Of a DNA stretch of 64,000 nucleotides, positions 18,701 to 26,537 are shown in pieces; position 1 is the stretch's first letter, and each line of letters starts with the position of its first letter. This DNA is from Cyclobacteriaceae bacterium (lineage in GTDB: Bacteria; Bacteroidota; Bacteroidia; Cytophagales; Cyclobacteriaceae), in the NCBI GenBank assembly GCA_016786495.1, contig JAEUUJ010000015.1:1-64000 (forward strand). Direction: 5' to 3'. The notes under the pieces are model-generated. The model had not been told where the DNA came from and ran no database searches. It saw only the letters and a program-made list of their open reading frames with translations. The translations under genes were made by a program, and so were the position numbers.

Positions 18701-21700
18701 TGGTTTATCGGCATCGGGAAATCCGTATGTCGTTCGCGTCCGTGATGCAAAAGGCTGTATCGCAGATTCTCCTCCGTTGAATTTTGTTGCTCCAGTGGCT
18801 CTTACTGCGACTATTTCAATTACATCAAATTTCAATGGGCAGCATATCCAATGCCGCGGAGATAATAACGGTCAGATTACCGTGGTTCCTTCAGGCGGAA
18901 CAGGAACGAAGACGTTCTCTATTCTTGAATTACCCGGAAATATTACCGGAGTAAACTCGGGTACATTTACCGGATTAACAGCTGGGTCATACACCGTTGT
19001 TGTAAAAGATGCCAACAACTGTCAGTTCACGACTGCAACGGTTACCCTGATTGACCCTCCGGCCATTACGGCGACTGCGGTTTTAACGACTCCTGTCAGC
19101 TGTAACGGTTTGTCTGACGGTGTCATTACCGTAACGGCTTCTGGTGGTACCCTGATGGGACCAACGTATACCTATACGATTTTTCCGGGCGGTACTTCGA
19201 ACTCCACCGGTATATTCAGCGGGCTTGCTGCTAATACGTACACAGTAAACGTAACGGATGACAATACCTGTGTTAGAACGTCTAACAGCGTGACCGTAAC
19301 ACAGCCATCTGCACTTACAGCTTTTGCATCGGTTACCAGCAATTACAACGGAGCTAAGATTAGTTGTCCGGGTGCTAACGATGCGGTGATTACCGTAACT
19401 GCGAATGGAGGAAACGGAGGCTACAGCTACGTGTTGGTAGAAGCTCCCGGGAATACAACAGGTAACGCAACCGGTGTGTACACCGGCATAGGGCCCGGAA
19501 CGTACACCGTGAGTGTTACCGATTCGAAGACCTGTAACGTGGTTACGGTACCGGTTAATATTACCGAACCAACACCCGTTAATGCAACGGGTGTTGTGTC
19601 AAGTGTGATTAGCTGTAACGGAGGAAGCGATGGTGAGATCCGTATTTCTGCGACAGGCGGAACAGGTGCTTACACCTTTACGATGACAAGTCCGGCAGGT
19701 CCGTCAAACGCTACCGGTATTTTTTCCGGTTTAGCTCAGGGTACCTACGACTTCCAGGTGAGAGATCTCAATAACTGTTCGGATGTGGTTACGGTTATAT
19801 TAACCCAGCCGACTGCTGTGACTGCGAGTGCCACAGTAACGAGCAATTACAATGGTGCACAGATTAGTTGTAATGGTGCTAACGATGGCGTCATAACGGT
19901 AACAGGCAGTGGCGGCACGGGCGTTTTGACATATATCTTTAATGGACAGACCAATTCTACAGGTGCAACAACTGGTGTATTTACGGGAGTATCCGCAGGT
20001 ACGGGCTATACTTTTACGGTAACTGATATCAAGGGCTGCCCGACTGGCGGATTTGTAACAGCTCCCATTGATGTAGTACAACCGGTTGCAATAACTGCTA
20101 CTGCTGCGATAACCAGCAACTACAATGGTCAGCATATCCGCTGCGTGACTGCAACGGATGGAGAAATTACAGTAACCGCCAGCGGTGGAACCGGGACCTT
20201 ATCATACCGATTGGATCAGGTTCCGCTGAATCTTTCGGGAGCCGCATCGGGAATATTTACAGGAGTGGGAGCAGGTTTGTATACCGTCACCGTTCGTGAC
20301 TTGAACAGTTGCTTTGTGGTAACTGTACCGATTACCGTGGTGGCTCCCCCGGCGATTGTCGCGAGTGCTTCGGTAACGAGCAATTATAACGGCAGACAAA
20401 TCAGTTGTAATGGTGCGAGTGATGGAAGGATAGCCGTTACCGCAAGCGGTGGGGTTGGAGCTTTTAGCTATGTTTTGAGCCCTGCCGTAAACGCTTCAGG
20501 TGCTGCTTCAGGAGTCTTCACAGGCCTTCCTGCCGGTTCATATACCGTCATGGTTACCGATGGAAATGGTTGCCAGGTGACAACGGCTTCGGTCACTCTC
20601 AGCGAACCGACCGCTGTATCAGGTACAAGTTCGGTTACGAGCAGCTATCACGGTGCTCAGATCAGTTGCGTGGGTTCTACCGACGGAGTAATTCGAGTGA
20701 CAGCATCAGGCGGAACGGCACCTTATACCTTCATATCAGTAGAGGTCCCTGCGAACGTTTCGGGAGCAACAACTGGCATCTTTACCGGCTTAGCCGCAGG
20801 CAGTTACACGTTTACAGTACGCGATGCAAACAATTGTACGTTTTTAACACCAGCGGTGGTGATCAGCCCTCCGTCGGCTTTGAGCGCATCTGCCCTGGTT
20901 GCTACCCCATATAATGGATTCCAGGTCAGTTGTAATGGGGCATCAGATGGTTTGATTACAGTAAGCGGAGTCGGGGGCACCGGTGTTCTTAACTATACAT
21001 TTGTTCAAGATCCCGGCAATGTTTCAGGGGCTACTTCTGGTGTATTCACGGGAATCGGTGCAGGCGGACCCTATCAATTTACCGTTTCGGATGCAAACGG
21101 CTGTTCTGTCACGACATCAAATGTCACGGTTACAGAACCGACATCTATTATAGCTTCGGCTGCGGTTACTAGTAATTACAACGGACAACATATTACTTGT
21201 CCTGGCGTGTCAGACGGAGAGATTACCATCAGTGCCAGTGGAGGAACCGGCGTATTTACATATCGCCTTGATCAGGCACCACTTAATAATTCTGGTAATA
21301 CGGACGGTTCATACGCTGGTGTTGGGGCTGGAAATTACACTGTAACGGTGCGGGATCAGAACGGTTGCTTTGTTGTAACATCCATGATCGCCGTAGTTGC
21401 GCCAACCAGTGTTACTGCGACAGCGGTCGTTACAAGTAACTACAATGGCCGTCAGATAAGTTGTAATGGAGTAAGTGATGGACAAATCACTGTTACCGCT
21501 GGCGGTGGAGTAGGGGGATTTGCCTACGTTATAAACCCGGCCATCAATGTTTCAGGGGCTACGACTGGAATATTCACAGCACTCCCCGCGGGTACTTATA
21601 CAATTGCCGTGAGAGATCTTAATAACTGTCAGATCACTACTTCACCCACTACGATCAGTCAACCCGACCTGTTAGTTGCATCGGCAACGCTTTCGACCAG

Positions 21701-24700
21701 CCTATCTTGTTTTAATACAAGCGATGCGCAAGTCACTGCATCTGTCGTTGGGGGGACTGCTAATTATACGTTCTCGATCGACACATCGCCGGTTACTACA
21801 GCAACACTCGTTACTACTCCACATATATTTACAGGCATTGGGCCCAACGCAGGTTATATTGTAACTGTTGTAGATGTTAACGGATGTTCAGATACAACTG
21901 ATCCGGTAGCTGTAATAGCTCCTTCTCAACCTTTAATAACAGCGTCTGTGACGAGTAAGAATATTCCTGCGTACCATGGTCAGGATATTACATGTTATGA
22001 TGCAGACGATGCGATCATTACGGCAGTTCATACGGCAGGAACCGGTACGGGTTCATTAACTTTTGGTCTGGCAGGTAACTCTTCCGGACAATTTACGGGC
22101 ATATTTTCACAGGTTGGGCCGGGCGTTTCCACAATCACTGCTACCGATATCAACGGGTGCCCTGCGGTACCTGTAGATGTGCTTGTGGTGGAGCCACCTC
22201 AACTTACAGCAACCATCATTTCCGGACTTGACTACAACGGATTTGATATAAAGTGTTTTAATGAAGCGAATGGCAGAATTATACTGACCACGACGGGTGG
22301 AACAGGAAATCCTTTGAGTGTTGATTATAAATACAGTTTATTGCAGGATCCTGCGAAAGTTGCGGATTTAAGTAACGGAGACATTCGATTTAATGGGTTG
22401 CGGGCCAACGAATACGAGGCGAAGGTCACAGATTTGAATAACTGTACCGCTATATCGAACCTTATTGAACTTGAGCAGCCCGATGTGATCACGATGAGCA
22501 TCGACATCACGTCAAATTACGGAGTGGATGGTACGGATATTAGCTGTAATGGTGCAAGTGACGGCGTGGTAGGCGTTGCCATAACAATAGAGGGTGGTAC
22601 GGGCGTTACAGGCGGTGGCGCGGGCTCAGGTATTGCTGATTATAACTACATTCTCAATGATCGAAACGGCGTGCCGTTAACGGATAACACAAATCCGGGG
22701 TTTACGTCAGGAATATTCACCGGCCTTACCAATCAGCGATACACCGTAACAGCGATTGACGCCAACGCATGTACGCAAAGATCGTTTCCGGTTACATTAG
22801 TTCAACCCGCAGTTCTCCAGGCTGGATTTATCGGATCAGACCAGAGCATTTGTATTAACCAGGCAAGTCCTGCAGTTGCAATGTTTGAAGAAATTAGCGA
22901 GCCTTTTGGAGGTAATGGATCATATGTTTATCAATGGAAGTTTTCAACGTCGTCTTCCGGGCCGTTTACAAACGTGCCCGTTGGTGGAGCGTCTCCAGAC
23001 TATCTTCCCACTGTAACACCGACCGTTACCACGTACTACGTTCGTGAAGTCAGTTTGAGCGGTGCGGCAGCTTCTTGCCCTACCGTTGTTTCGAATCCCG
23101 TGGTTATTACAGTGAATGAACTACCGACAGCTAACATTACATTAAGCAAACCGGACCCTATTTGCGAAGGTGGCTCATTTATTGTGAATATGAATTTTCC
23201 TACGGGCGCGTTGCCATTCACTTACACCTATACCACGAGCGATACAGATGGTAATACAGGCGGGGATTCAGGCATTGGCGGAAACTCGTTGCCAATATTT
23301 GTTACGGACTATAGCGCTGAAACAACTTTTACACTTACCAGTTTGGTCGACCGTAATGGTTGCGTCGCGACTACGTTGCCGATTGATAGAACAGTGTCCA
23401 TTACCAAATTCAGTGCTGAATTCAGTGTTTTGGGCCCGAATCCTCAATGTTCTGGTGAGTTGTTTACGTTCGAACATCGAAATGATAACAACGTAACGTA
23501 TACGTTTTCATGGCCGGATGGAACAAGCCGAGTGGTGGCAGGCGATGGTTCTCCACAGCCCGATACGGTTCGAAGATCTTTTAAAGCGTTTGATCCTTCA
23601 CAAATCGCTGAATTGCCGGTATTGCTGAAAGCTGAAATTGCGGGATGCAACCCGAAAACAACTTCCGAAATTATTAAACTTTATCCTGCGATTTTGCCAA
23701 ACATCGTAGTGACGGAGGATCAACTTTGTAGCGGCAGTGCGGTTCAAATTACGAACAACACATTAGGGGGAAATATTCACCGATGGACAATTACCCGTAC
23801 AAATGACGGTGTCGTGGAATCTGGTTTCCCTGTGACCGACCTTTCGCCAGTCAATAAATCGTTTGTCATTGAGAATACCTCAATACACAACCCTGCAACA
23901 TACCTCATTTCGTATGATGTAAGCAATGACCCTGGCGTAGGAAATGGATCTTGTAATACGAGTAGATCCTTAATGGTTGATGTTTATCGCAAAGTGGAAG
24001 CCAAAATCGGAAGTCCGAAAAATCCTGCACAGCCGATTCAGGATTGGGGCGAAAATGATCCGGGTGATGCCGGAGTAATGGGGGTGGACGCAGGTAAGAA
24101 TTATATGGCTATTAACTTCGTTAATGCATCTACGCCTGCGCCTCCGCAGGATGCAAATGAGATTGAGTATAAGTGGGTATTTAGTAACAATAATATCAAT
24201 ACACCGCCGGAGACATTTATATCTCAAATAAACCCCATCGAGTATAGATTTAAGAACGCCGGAGTGGGCAAGAAGGCTGTCTTGACTGTTACGAATTTAA
24301 AGGCGAATGGTAACGTGCCTGGGGGATGCTCAAGTACAGATCAATTTATTTTTGAAATTAAAGTGCCTGATCCGGTTGTGGCGTTTACGTTGGACCCGTA
24401 CTACATTTGTTTACCTGACACGATTACAGCGACAAATCTTTCAACGCCGTTGTTCAATGTGTGGACTATTTCAAATGAAAGTAAGGGGGGGACAACATTA
24501 ACGTCAAATGACTTCAATCCTACATTTTTTGTTAATGAGCCGGGTCGTTACAGAATTACCTTAAAAGTGAGGGATCCGGACCTGCCGGATGAAGAAGTGT
24601 TTTACAAACACGCGCCAGATCAGTTTGTAGACGTTTATCTTCCTCCGGACGCATATTTCGTGGCTTCACCAGTGCCAAAGATTTTTATTGGTCAGGTGTT

Positions 24701-25280
24701 GCAGACCGATAACAGGAGCGTAACTGCTTTTGACGAAATATTGGAAGCGCCCGCACCAATTTCGTATCGATGGGATTTTGGAGACGGAACGATACTTGAA
24801 TCAGGTATTAACCCAGCAATATCTGACCCGAATTCTAATCATAGTCCGACTCACAAATATGAAAGTGAACAAAGAGGCGGCTTGGATATCGTACTAACCG
24901 CAATCAACGATTACGGCACAATCAAATGTACGAGCACTGATACCGTTTCTGTTACCCCGCTGAGCGGAGGTACTTCGAAGATTCCGAATGCCTTTACGCC
25001 AAATCCGGGTGGACCTAATGGCGGTATTGTAAATGAAGATGGAACAACCATCAATGACGTGTTCCTCCCCATCACAAAAGGCGTAAACGAATTTAAGATG
25101 CAAATTTTTGACAGGTGGGGTAACCTGGTATTTGAAAGCACAAATAAGAACCAAGGATGGGATGGATATGATCGGAATGGCAACTTAATGCCGGCCGGAG
25201 TCTATGTCTATAAACTTGTCTTGCGCATGACTAATGATCAGCGAACGACCCAGGTGGGAGATGTGACACTAATACGATAG
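12798..25280 (+). CDS. Giant SprB-like T9SS-secreted adhesin
   Basis: 4160 residues. The signal peptide spans about residues 1-27 (ends NEAKAQ). An N-terminal module (about 28-330) is shared with the 1267-residue protein downstream. Residues 330-1915 are tandem Ig/PKD-like units, many ending in V-x-V-N-x-x-P (VTVNALPV, ITVNPVPV). Residues 1917-3340 are 16 SprB-type repeats. More Ig-like units and a PKD domain with WDFGDGT (about 3992) follow. The last ~100 residues, from IPNAFTPNPGG to VGDVTLIR, form a T9SS type B (gliding-associated) sorting domain. SprB of Flavobacterium is the moving cell-surface adhesin of gliding, so a role in adhesion or gliding is inferred. A PorP/SprF gene follows after 8 bases. 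A nine-G tract at residue 1381 is a possible slippage site. Confidence 0.9.
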   Translation: MRATLKLFACLVLFFSILQFPNEAKAQGCLGADGTGIGGGVARIQNGFACVNQDNALPVSSAKGAVHEVTASNVFGADVVEARINWNDGSGFTAWFPLTDIGGGIRRSSAPKHFFPATNTACEYSPTTELRVNGVVCSTNFGTPPVYFRWNIEGTANAPSSVLSVTNTANAAQTTIEVCAGATTTVSFTDRSNLNCNTNPGDVTIAASLNNRRRWRQFVYGGAGILNSITGGVTVGPTNIAVPNGTAFSGNVDTYTITSGAPVGMPGGDDQPYFNAAYTTPPTPTQTLNITVPATAQAGDQFIVTTRYWNGCNRYDLNELPVEYNQSRILVVAQPSPPTATNQSVCQGTAVNPFTITGVPAGATARFYLNANGAPNSAVLLGTDNTSPYQLPVASYVAGAGDSIETGTPGIYKVWASYIPAVVGATNCESIKIPVTIIIRPTITTPAAITGPNQVCNDNSTLYDFSESSNSPTMTPNPVWALNLVGGTTQYNWSWSDNTGISAIAPSGATNKNLDDVVFNIAAGSFGASASITRTLNVNSSYTNGTPACTTNPNTTLAVTVFRQTAAGSVAPVSGTICAGVTTGTLTLSGHRGSIVRWERIYTPPAGVPGAPEVIANTTTTFSEVPPYGAGTYEYRAVVRNGVCNTVNSGSSIITVNPVPVKPTISEAPTSNGLTICFGQQTVLQSNNPGGLASIYRWYKTTDLVTPVQATASNTLTLTTVAQSGDYVVQVVGIAPSNCASPLSDPVTVTIRALPAVTNVTGGGAACDGNPAPDIIFTFSGGAPYDFTIDVPVGADIVVTGHASNTYTLSGQTDPGNYRITALSNGCVATVLGGSATVTSSGGSPVFDAPRVLTPTSACNAGASTTDPSLTFSIQNIAASGYILTYRIDGGANRTKNFNTDAAGTPTAPLVFTDTELNNVGPHTIRLVSIQSPTGCLGVFNEDIAFTVNALPAAPASGGNVIACSDVIGTATVSATVAGGQTIDWYTAASGGTLLLSGNTTLNPAPANEPTPGNTVTYFAEARNTTTGCISATRTGVTLRSDARPSVPNAGVDFQVCAQPSGPHTATLAATAADNGGTGTWTGPGGVTFGAPNSPTSTVSGLSIGANTLTWTVRSAQSGNAGACANQVDQVIVTVNALPVSNNPAPVLCETVAGTLIALSTDLTTYHDAITGIAGSTNRTVEWFTLASRSPFNKISDPTDVDISTPLTLYTIVTNTVTGCVNQTGIVTFTVVSQPTANAVTFDFCEEFPGGSNQALNIDLTSNTYIDQVTGIVGSTNRSVTWFHTLADANANVNAISNANSYDILSGNETVFARVAITSGTPCVNVAQVDLVIKPRPADPTILGSDNQCVGAIGLYNVPVVAGASYFWEVDDGPGEFSVLTGGGTSDFITVVQFPNVYTGDISVTLEVNGCASNKVTKSVIVNATPPAVVITASSDPVCANQTGVTYTATSLPLTDYTWEIPVIGGATGSSIIGGQGSNQVTVNVGAVSGNIRVTPQTKGGNCPGSPATFFIDVRQRPTMANYSVPAATVCSDSPINIDFTVAGGSVPAPTFRITNVTVPPGLSPSTRAFNPATPVLSTEIHNDAFTNTTGGNLDVRYTVVPVSADGCEGAARDIFARIRPEPVLAPNLVATVCSGDANGLVFTVASGSIPADQFEITSIVNAAGLTSTAGAPTTGFFGPNEIADDVWINTTGVQQEIQYFVRPINTTTGCVGDPAIPVRVLVNPQPVVTSALINVICSGEAPSLTLTSSIVGSTFQWTLKSTTGLITGGGSGTGPTITNILVNGGVTAGTATYEIVATGPVGSGSCPGDPVDLVVTVNPAPLTNNVDQTVCSTLPGGTTYTENLIALQPSINPDGTLTFSWHTSPADALANVNAMSVATASAFPLANGIPVFVRVSNGICARIQAVTYTVNRSPSVTAAITSNYNGAQLSCNTSSNGIITVTPPTNGTTPYLYSIDGSSFFTSTTFNGLSASGNPYVVRVRDAKGCIADSPPLNFVAPVALTATISITSNFNGQHIQCRGDNNGQITVVPSGGTGTKTFSILELPGNITGVNSGTFTGLTAGSYTVVVKDANNCQFTTATVTLIDPPAITATAVLTTPVSCNGLSDGVITVTASGGTLMGPTYTYTIFPGGTSNSTGIFSGLAANTYTVNVTDDNTCVRTSNSVTVTQPSALTAFASVTSNYNGAKISCPGANDAVITVTANGGNGGYSYVLVEAPGNTTGNATGVYTGIGPGTYTVSVTDSKTCNVVTVPVNITEPTPVNATGVVSSVISCNGGSDGEIRISATGGTGAYTFTMTSPAGPSNATGIFSGLAQGTYDFQVRDLNNCSDVVTVILTQPTAVTASATVTSNYNGAQISCNGANDGVITVTGSGGTGVLTYIFNGQTNSTGATTGVFTGVSAGTGYTFTVTDIKGCPTGGFVTAPIDVVQPVAITATAAITSNYNGQHIRCVTATDGEITVTASGGTGTLSYRLDQVPLNLSGAASGIFTGVGAGLYTVTVRDLNSCFVVTVPITVVAPPAIVASASVTSNYNGRQISCNGASDGRIAVTASGGVGAFSYVLSPAVNASGAASGVFTGLPAGSYTVMVTDGNGCQVTTASVTLSEPTAVSGTSSVTSSYHGAQISCVGSTDGVIRVTASGGTAPYTFISVEVPANVSGATTGIFTGLAAGSYTFTVRDANNCTFLTPAVVISPPSALSASALVATPYNGFQVSCNGASDGLITVSGVGGTGVLNYTFVQDPGNVSGATSGVFTGIGAGGPYQFTVSDANGCSVTTSNVTVTEPTSIIASAAVTSNYNGQHITCPGVSDGEITISASGGTGVFTYRLDQAPLNNSGNTDGSYAGVGAGNYTVTVRDQNGCFVVTSMIAVVAPTSVTATAVVTSNYNGRQISCNGVSDGQITVTAGGGVGGFAYVINPAINVSGATTGIFTALPAGTYTIAVRDLNNCQITTSPTTISQPDLLVASATLSTSLSCFNTSDAQVTASVVGGTANYTFSIDTSPVTTATLVTTPHIFTGIGPNAGYIVTVVDVNGCSDTTDPVAVIAPSQPLITASVTSKNIPAYHGQDITCYDADDAIITAVHTAGTGTGSLTFGLAGNSSGQFTGIFSQVGPGVSTITATDINGCPAVPVDVLVVEPPQLTATIISGLDYNGFDIKCFNEANGRIILTTTGGTGNPLSVDYKYSLLQDPAKVADLSNGDIRFNGLRANEYEAKVTDLNNCTAISNLIELEQPDVITMSIDITSNYGVDGTDISCNGASDGVVGVAITIEGGTGVTGGGAGSGIADYNYILNDRNGVPLTDNTNPGFTSGIFTGLTNQRYTVTAIDANACTQRSFPVTLVQPAVLQAGFIGSDQSICINQASPAVAMFEEISEPFGGNGSYVYQWKFSTSSSGPFTNVPVGGASPDYLPTVTPTVTTYYVREVSLSGAAASCPTVVSNPVVITVNELPTANITLSKPDPICEGGSFIVNMNFPTGALPFTYTYTTSDTDGNTGGDSGIGGNSLPIFVTDYSAETTFTLTSLVDRNGCVATTLPIDRTVSITKFSAEFSVLGPNPQCSGELFTFEHRNDNNVTYTFSWPDGTSRVVAGDGSPQPDTVRRSFKAFDPSQIAELPVLLKAEIAGCNPKTTSEIIKLYPAILPNIVVTEDQLCSGSAVQITNNTLGGNIHRWTITRTNDGVVESGFPVTDLSPVNKSFVIENTSIHNPATYLISYDVSNDPGVGNGSCNTSRSLMVDVYRKVEAKIGSPKNPAQPIQDWGENDPGDAGVMGVDAGKNYMAINFVNASTPAPPQDANEIEYKWVFSNNNINTPPETFISQINPIEYRFKNAGVGKKAVLTVTNLKANGNVPGGCSSTDQFIFEIKVPDPVVAFTLDPYYICLPDTITATNLSTPLFNVWTISNESKGGTTLTSNDFNPTFFVNEPGRYRITLKVRDPDLPDEEVFYKHAPDQFVDVYLPPDAYFVASPVPKIFIGQVLQTDNRSVTAFDEILEAPAPISYRWDFGDGTILESGINPAISDPNSNHSPTHKYESEQRGGLDIVLTAINDYGTIKCTSTDTVSVTPLSGGTSKIPNAFTPNPGGPNGGIVNEDGTTINDVFLPITKGVNEFKMQIFDRWGNLVFESTNKNQGWDGYDRNGNLMPAGVYVYKLVLRMTNDQRTTQVGDVTLIR
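16940..16948 (+). repeat. Homopolymeric G9 tract inside the adhesin gene
   Basis: Nine consecutive G bases encode part of LTGGGTSD near residue 1381. Tracts of this length are slippage-prone. A one-base change would truncate the protein before the SprB repeats and the sorting domain. A G7 tract also occurs at 24485-24491. Confidence 0.75.
18546..22817 (+). repeat. Array of 16 SprB-type repeats (coding)
   Basis: Repeat units start near residues 1917, 2003, 2091, 2174, 2262, 2342, 2433, 2521, 2608, 2696, 2785, 2873, 2960, 3047, 3137 and 3232, with lengths of 80-95 and a longer last one of 109. The unit pattern is TSNYNG-x(3)-C-x(4)-DG-x-I-x-V-x-(A/G)-GG-T-G, then FTG-(L/V/I)-x-(A/P)-G-x-Y-x-(V/F)-x-V-x-D-x-(N/K)-x-C, ending QP or APxxx. 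Units 6-8 resemble units 10-12, pointing to duplication of a four-unit block. DNA identity between these copies is modest, so the duplication is old. Confidence 0.85.
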
Positions 25281-25288
25281 GGCAGCTT

Positions 25289-26332
25289 ATGAGAAGATTT
25301 CTAGTACTCGGTGTTTTACTTTTGATTGGAAGTGTTGGGTTTGCCCAGGACTTTCAGTTTTCACAATACTATCAGGCGCCCCTGTATCTGAATCCCGGCT
25401 TTACCGGGATTACACAACAGCAGCGTGTGTCATTTAACCATCGGGTTCAATGGCCAAACCTGCCGAAGGCGTTTGCTACGTATGCGGCCTCGTACGACAT
25501 ATTTGTTGACGAGCTGCGCAGCGGTTTTGGTGTTCAGCTCACGGCCGATAAAATGGGAACGGCAGGCTGGCAAACTACCAATATCAACTTGTTATATTCG
25601 TTCAAAGTAAAGTTGACCGAGAAACTGGTGTTCTCACCCGGACTTGTATTCGGATACGGAACGAACGGTATCGACAGAAGTAAACTCAGGTTTGGTGACG
25701 GATTGAATTCGCCCAACGAAAACGTGTACTATTCAAATGACCCGGTTGAAGGTCGGTTGGGACGGCAGAATTACTTTGACGTTGGAACCGGTTTCTTGTT
25801 TTATAGCCGGAACATCTGGTTGGGTGCCGCGTTTCATCACCTGAACAGAGCGAACATTTCCGTTATGGGTAGTGAGAGCCGCCTTCCAATGAAAACCACA
25901 ATTCACGGGGGGATGCGTCTGAACCTGAATGGAGGAATTAAATCCCGGAGCGCACGCGTTTCGTACCTAACGCCTTCCTTTATCTATCGCATGCAAGGCC
26001 CGTCATTCTCACAGCTTGACGTGGGTGTGAATTATCATATCGACCCGGTTTCGGTTGGCGTGTGGTATCGCGGTAAGCCGTTCCAGAAGTCGGTGATCAA
26101 TTCACCTACACAGGATGCGATCATTCTTGCACTGGGAATGTATTTCAAGAATTTCACAATCGGTTACAGTTATGACTTTACAGTTTCTGAACTGGGAACA
26201 TCCTCCGGTGGAGCGCATGAGATATCGCTGATATACGAATTCTCGTCAAAGCCGGCCGGCCGGAACGTAAAGAAGAAGTACAAGCTCATACCGTGCCCGA
26301 CGTTCAACAGCAAGGAAGGATTCTGGAACTAA
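25289..26332 (+). CDS. PorP/SprF family outer-membrane protein, partner of the giant adhesin
   Basis: 347 residues. The signal peptide (MRRFLVLGVLLLIGSVGFAQ) is followed by the family opening FQFSQYYQAPLYLNPGFTG, then an outer-membrane beta-barrel pattern with alternating hydrophobic strands and aromatic girdle residues. Near the end is the family motif TIGYSYDFTVSELGTSSGGAHEISL. After the barrel, a basic stretch leads to KLIPCPTFNSKEGFWN. SprF is needed for secretion or assembly of SprB in Flavobacterium, and PorP/SprF genes commonly follow type B sorting-domain proteins; this one starts 8 bases after the adhesin stop. It is paralogous to the gene at 30338. A terminator follows at 26355. Confidence 0.9.
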   Translation: MRRFLVLGVLLLIGSVGFAQDFQFSQYYQAPLYLNPGFTGITQQQRVSFNHRVQWPNLPKAFATYAASYDIFVDELRSGFGVQLTADKMGTAGWQTTNINLLYSFKVKLTEKLVFSPGLVFGYGTNGIDRSKLRFGDGLNSPNENVYYSNDPVEGRLGRQNYFDVGTGFLFYSRNIWLGAAFHHLNRANISVMGSESRLPMKTTIHGGMRLNLNGGIKSRSARVSYLTPSFIYRMQGPSFSQLDVGVNYHIDPVSVGVWYRGKPFQKSVINSPTQDAIILALGMYFKNFTIGYSYDFTVSELGTSSGGAHEISLIYEFSSKPAGRNVKKKYKLIPCPTFNSKEGFWN

Positions 26333-26354
26333 CCTGAGCAGCTTATAAGTAGAA

Positions 26355-26383
26355 AGCCCTGCCATTCAGCGGGGCTTTTTTTT
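26355..26383 (+). terminator. Intrinsic terminator after the first adhesin-PorP pair
   Basis: An 8-bp stem (AGCCCTGC/GCGGGGCT, one G-U pair), a 6-base loop and a run of eight T. It separates the two adhesin cassettes into distinct transcription units. Confidence 0.85.
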
Positions 26384-26450
26384 ATTCATCGTCTTATAAT
26401 GTGATTCGTTTTGGTATACATCAGTCTGCCGATAAAACAGGATAAAATAG

Positions 26451-26464
26451 AGTAAAAACCGGTT
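26451..26464 (+). promoter_or_regulatory. Motif shared by the upstream regions of both adhesin genes
   Basis: AGTAAAAACCGGTT here, 87 bases before the start codon, nearly matches AGTAAAAACGGTT at 12667-12679, 131 bases before the giant adhesin. A TTTTTAGC element also follows in both regions (26468-26476 and 12723-12731). No TAnnTTTG box is visible in either, so a common regulator is possible. Confidence 0.4.
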
Positions 26465-26537
26465 CCCTTTTTTAGCTAAGTCCTATTAACTACGTCATAT
26501 AGTGCAGGCTTTGATCGGACTTTGAACCGGTTAATGA

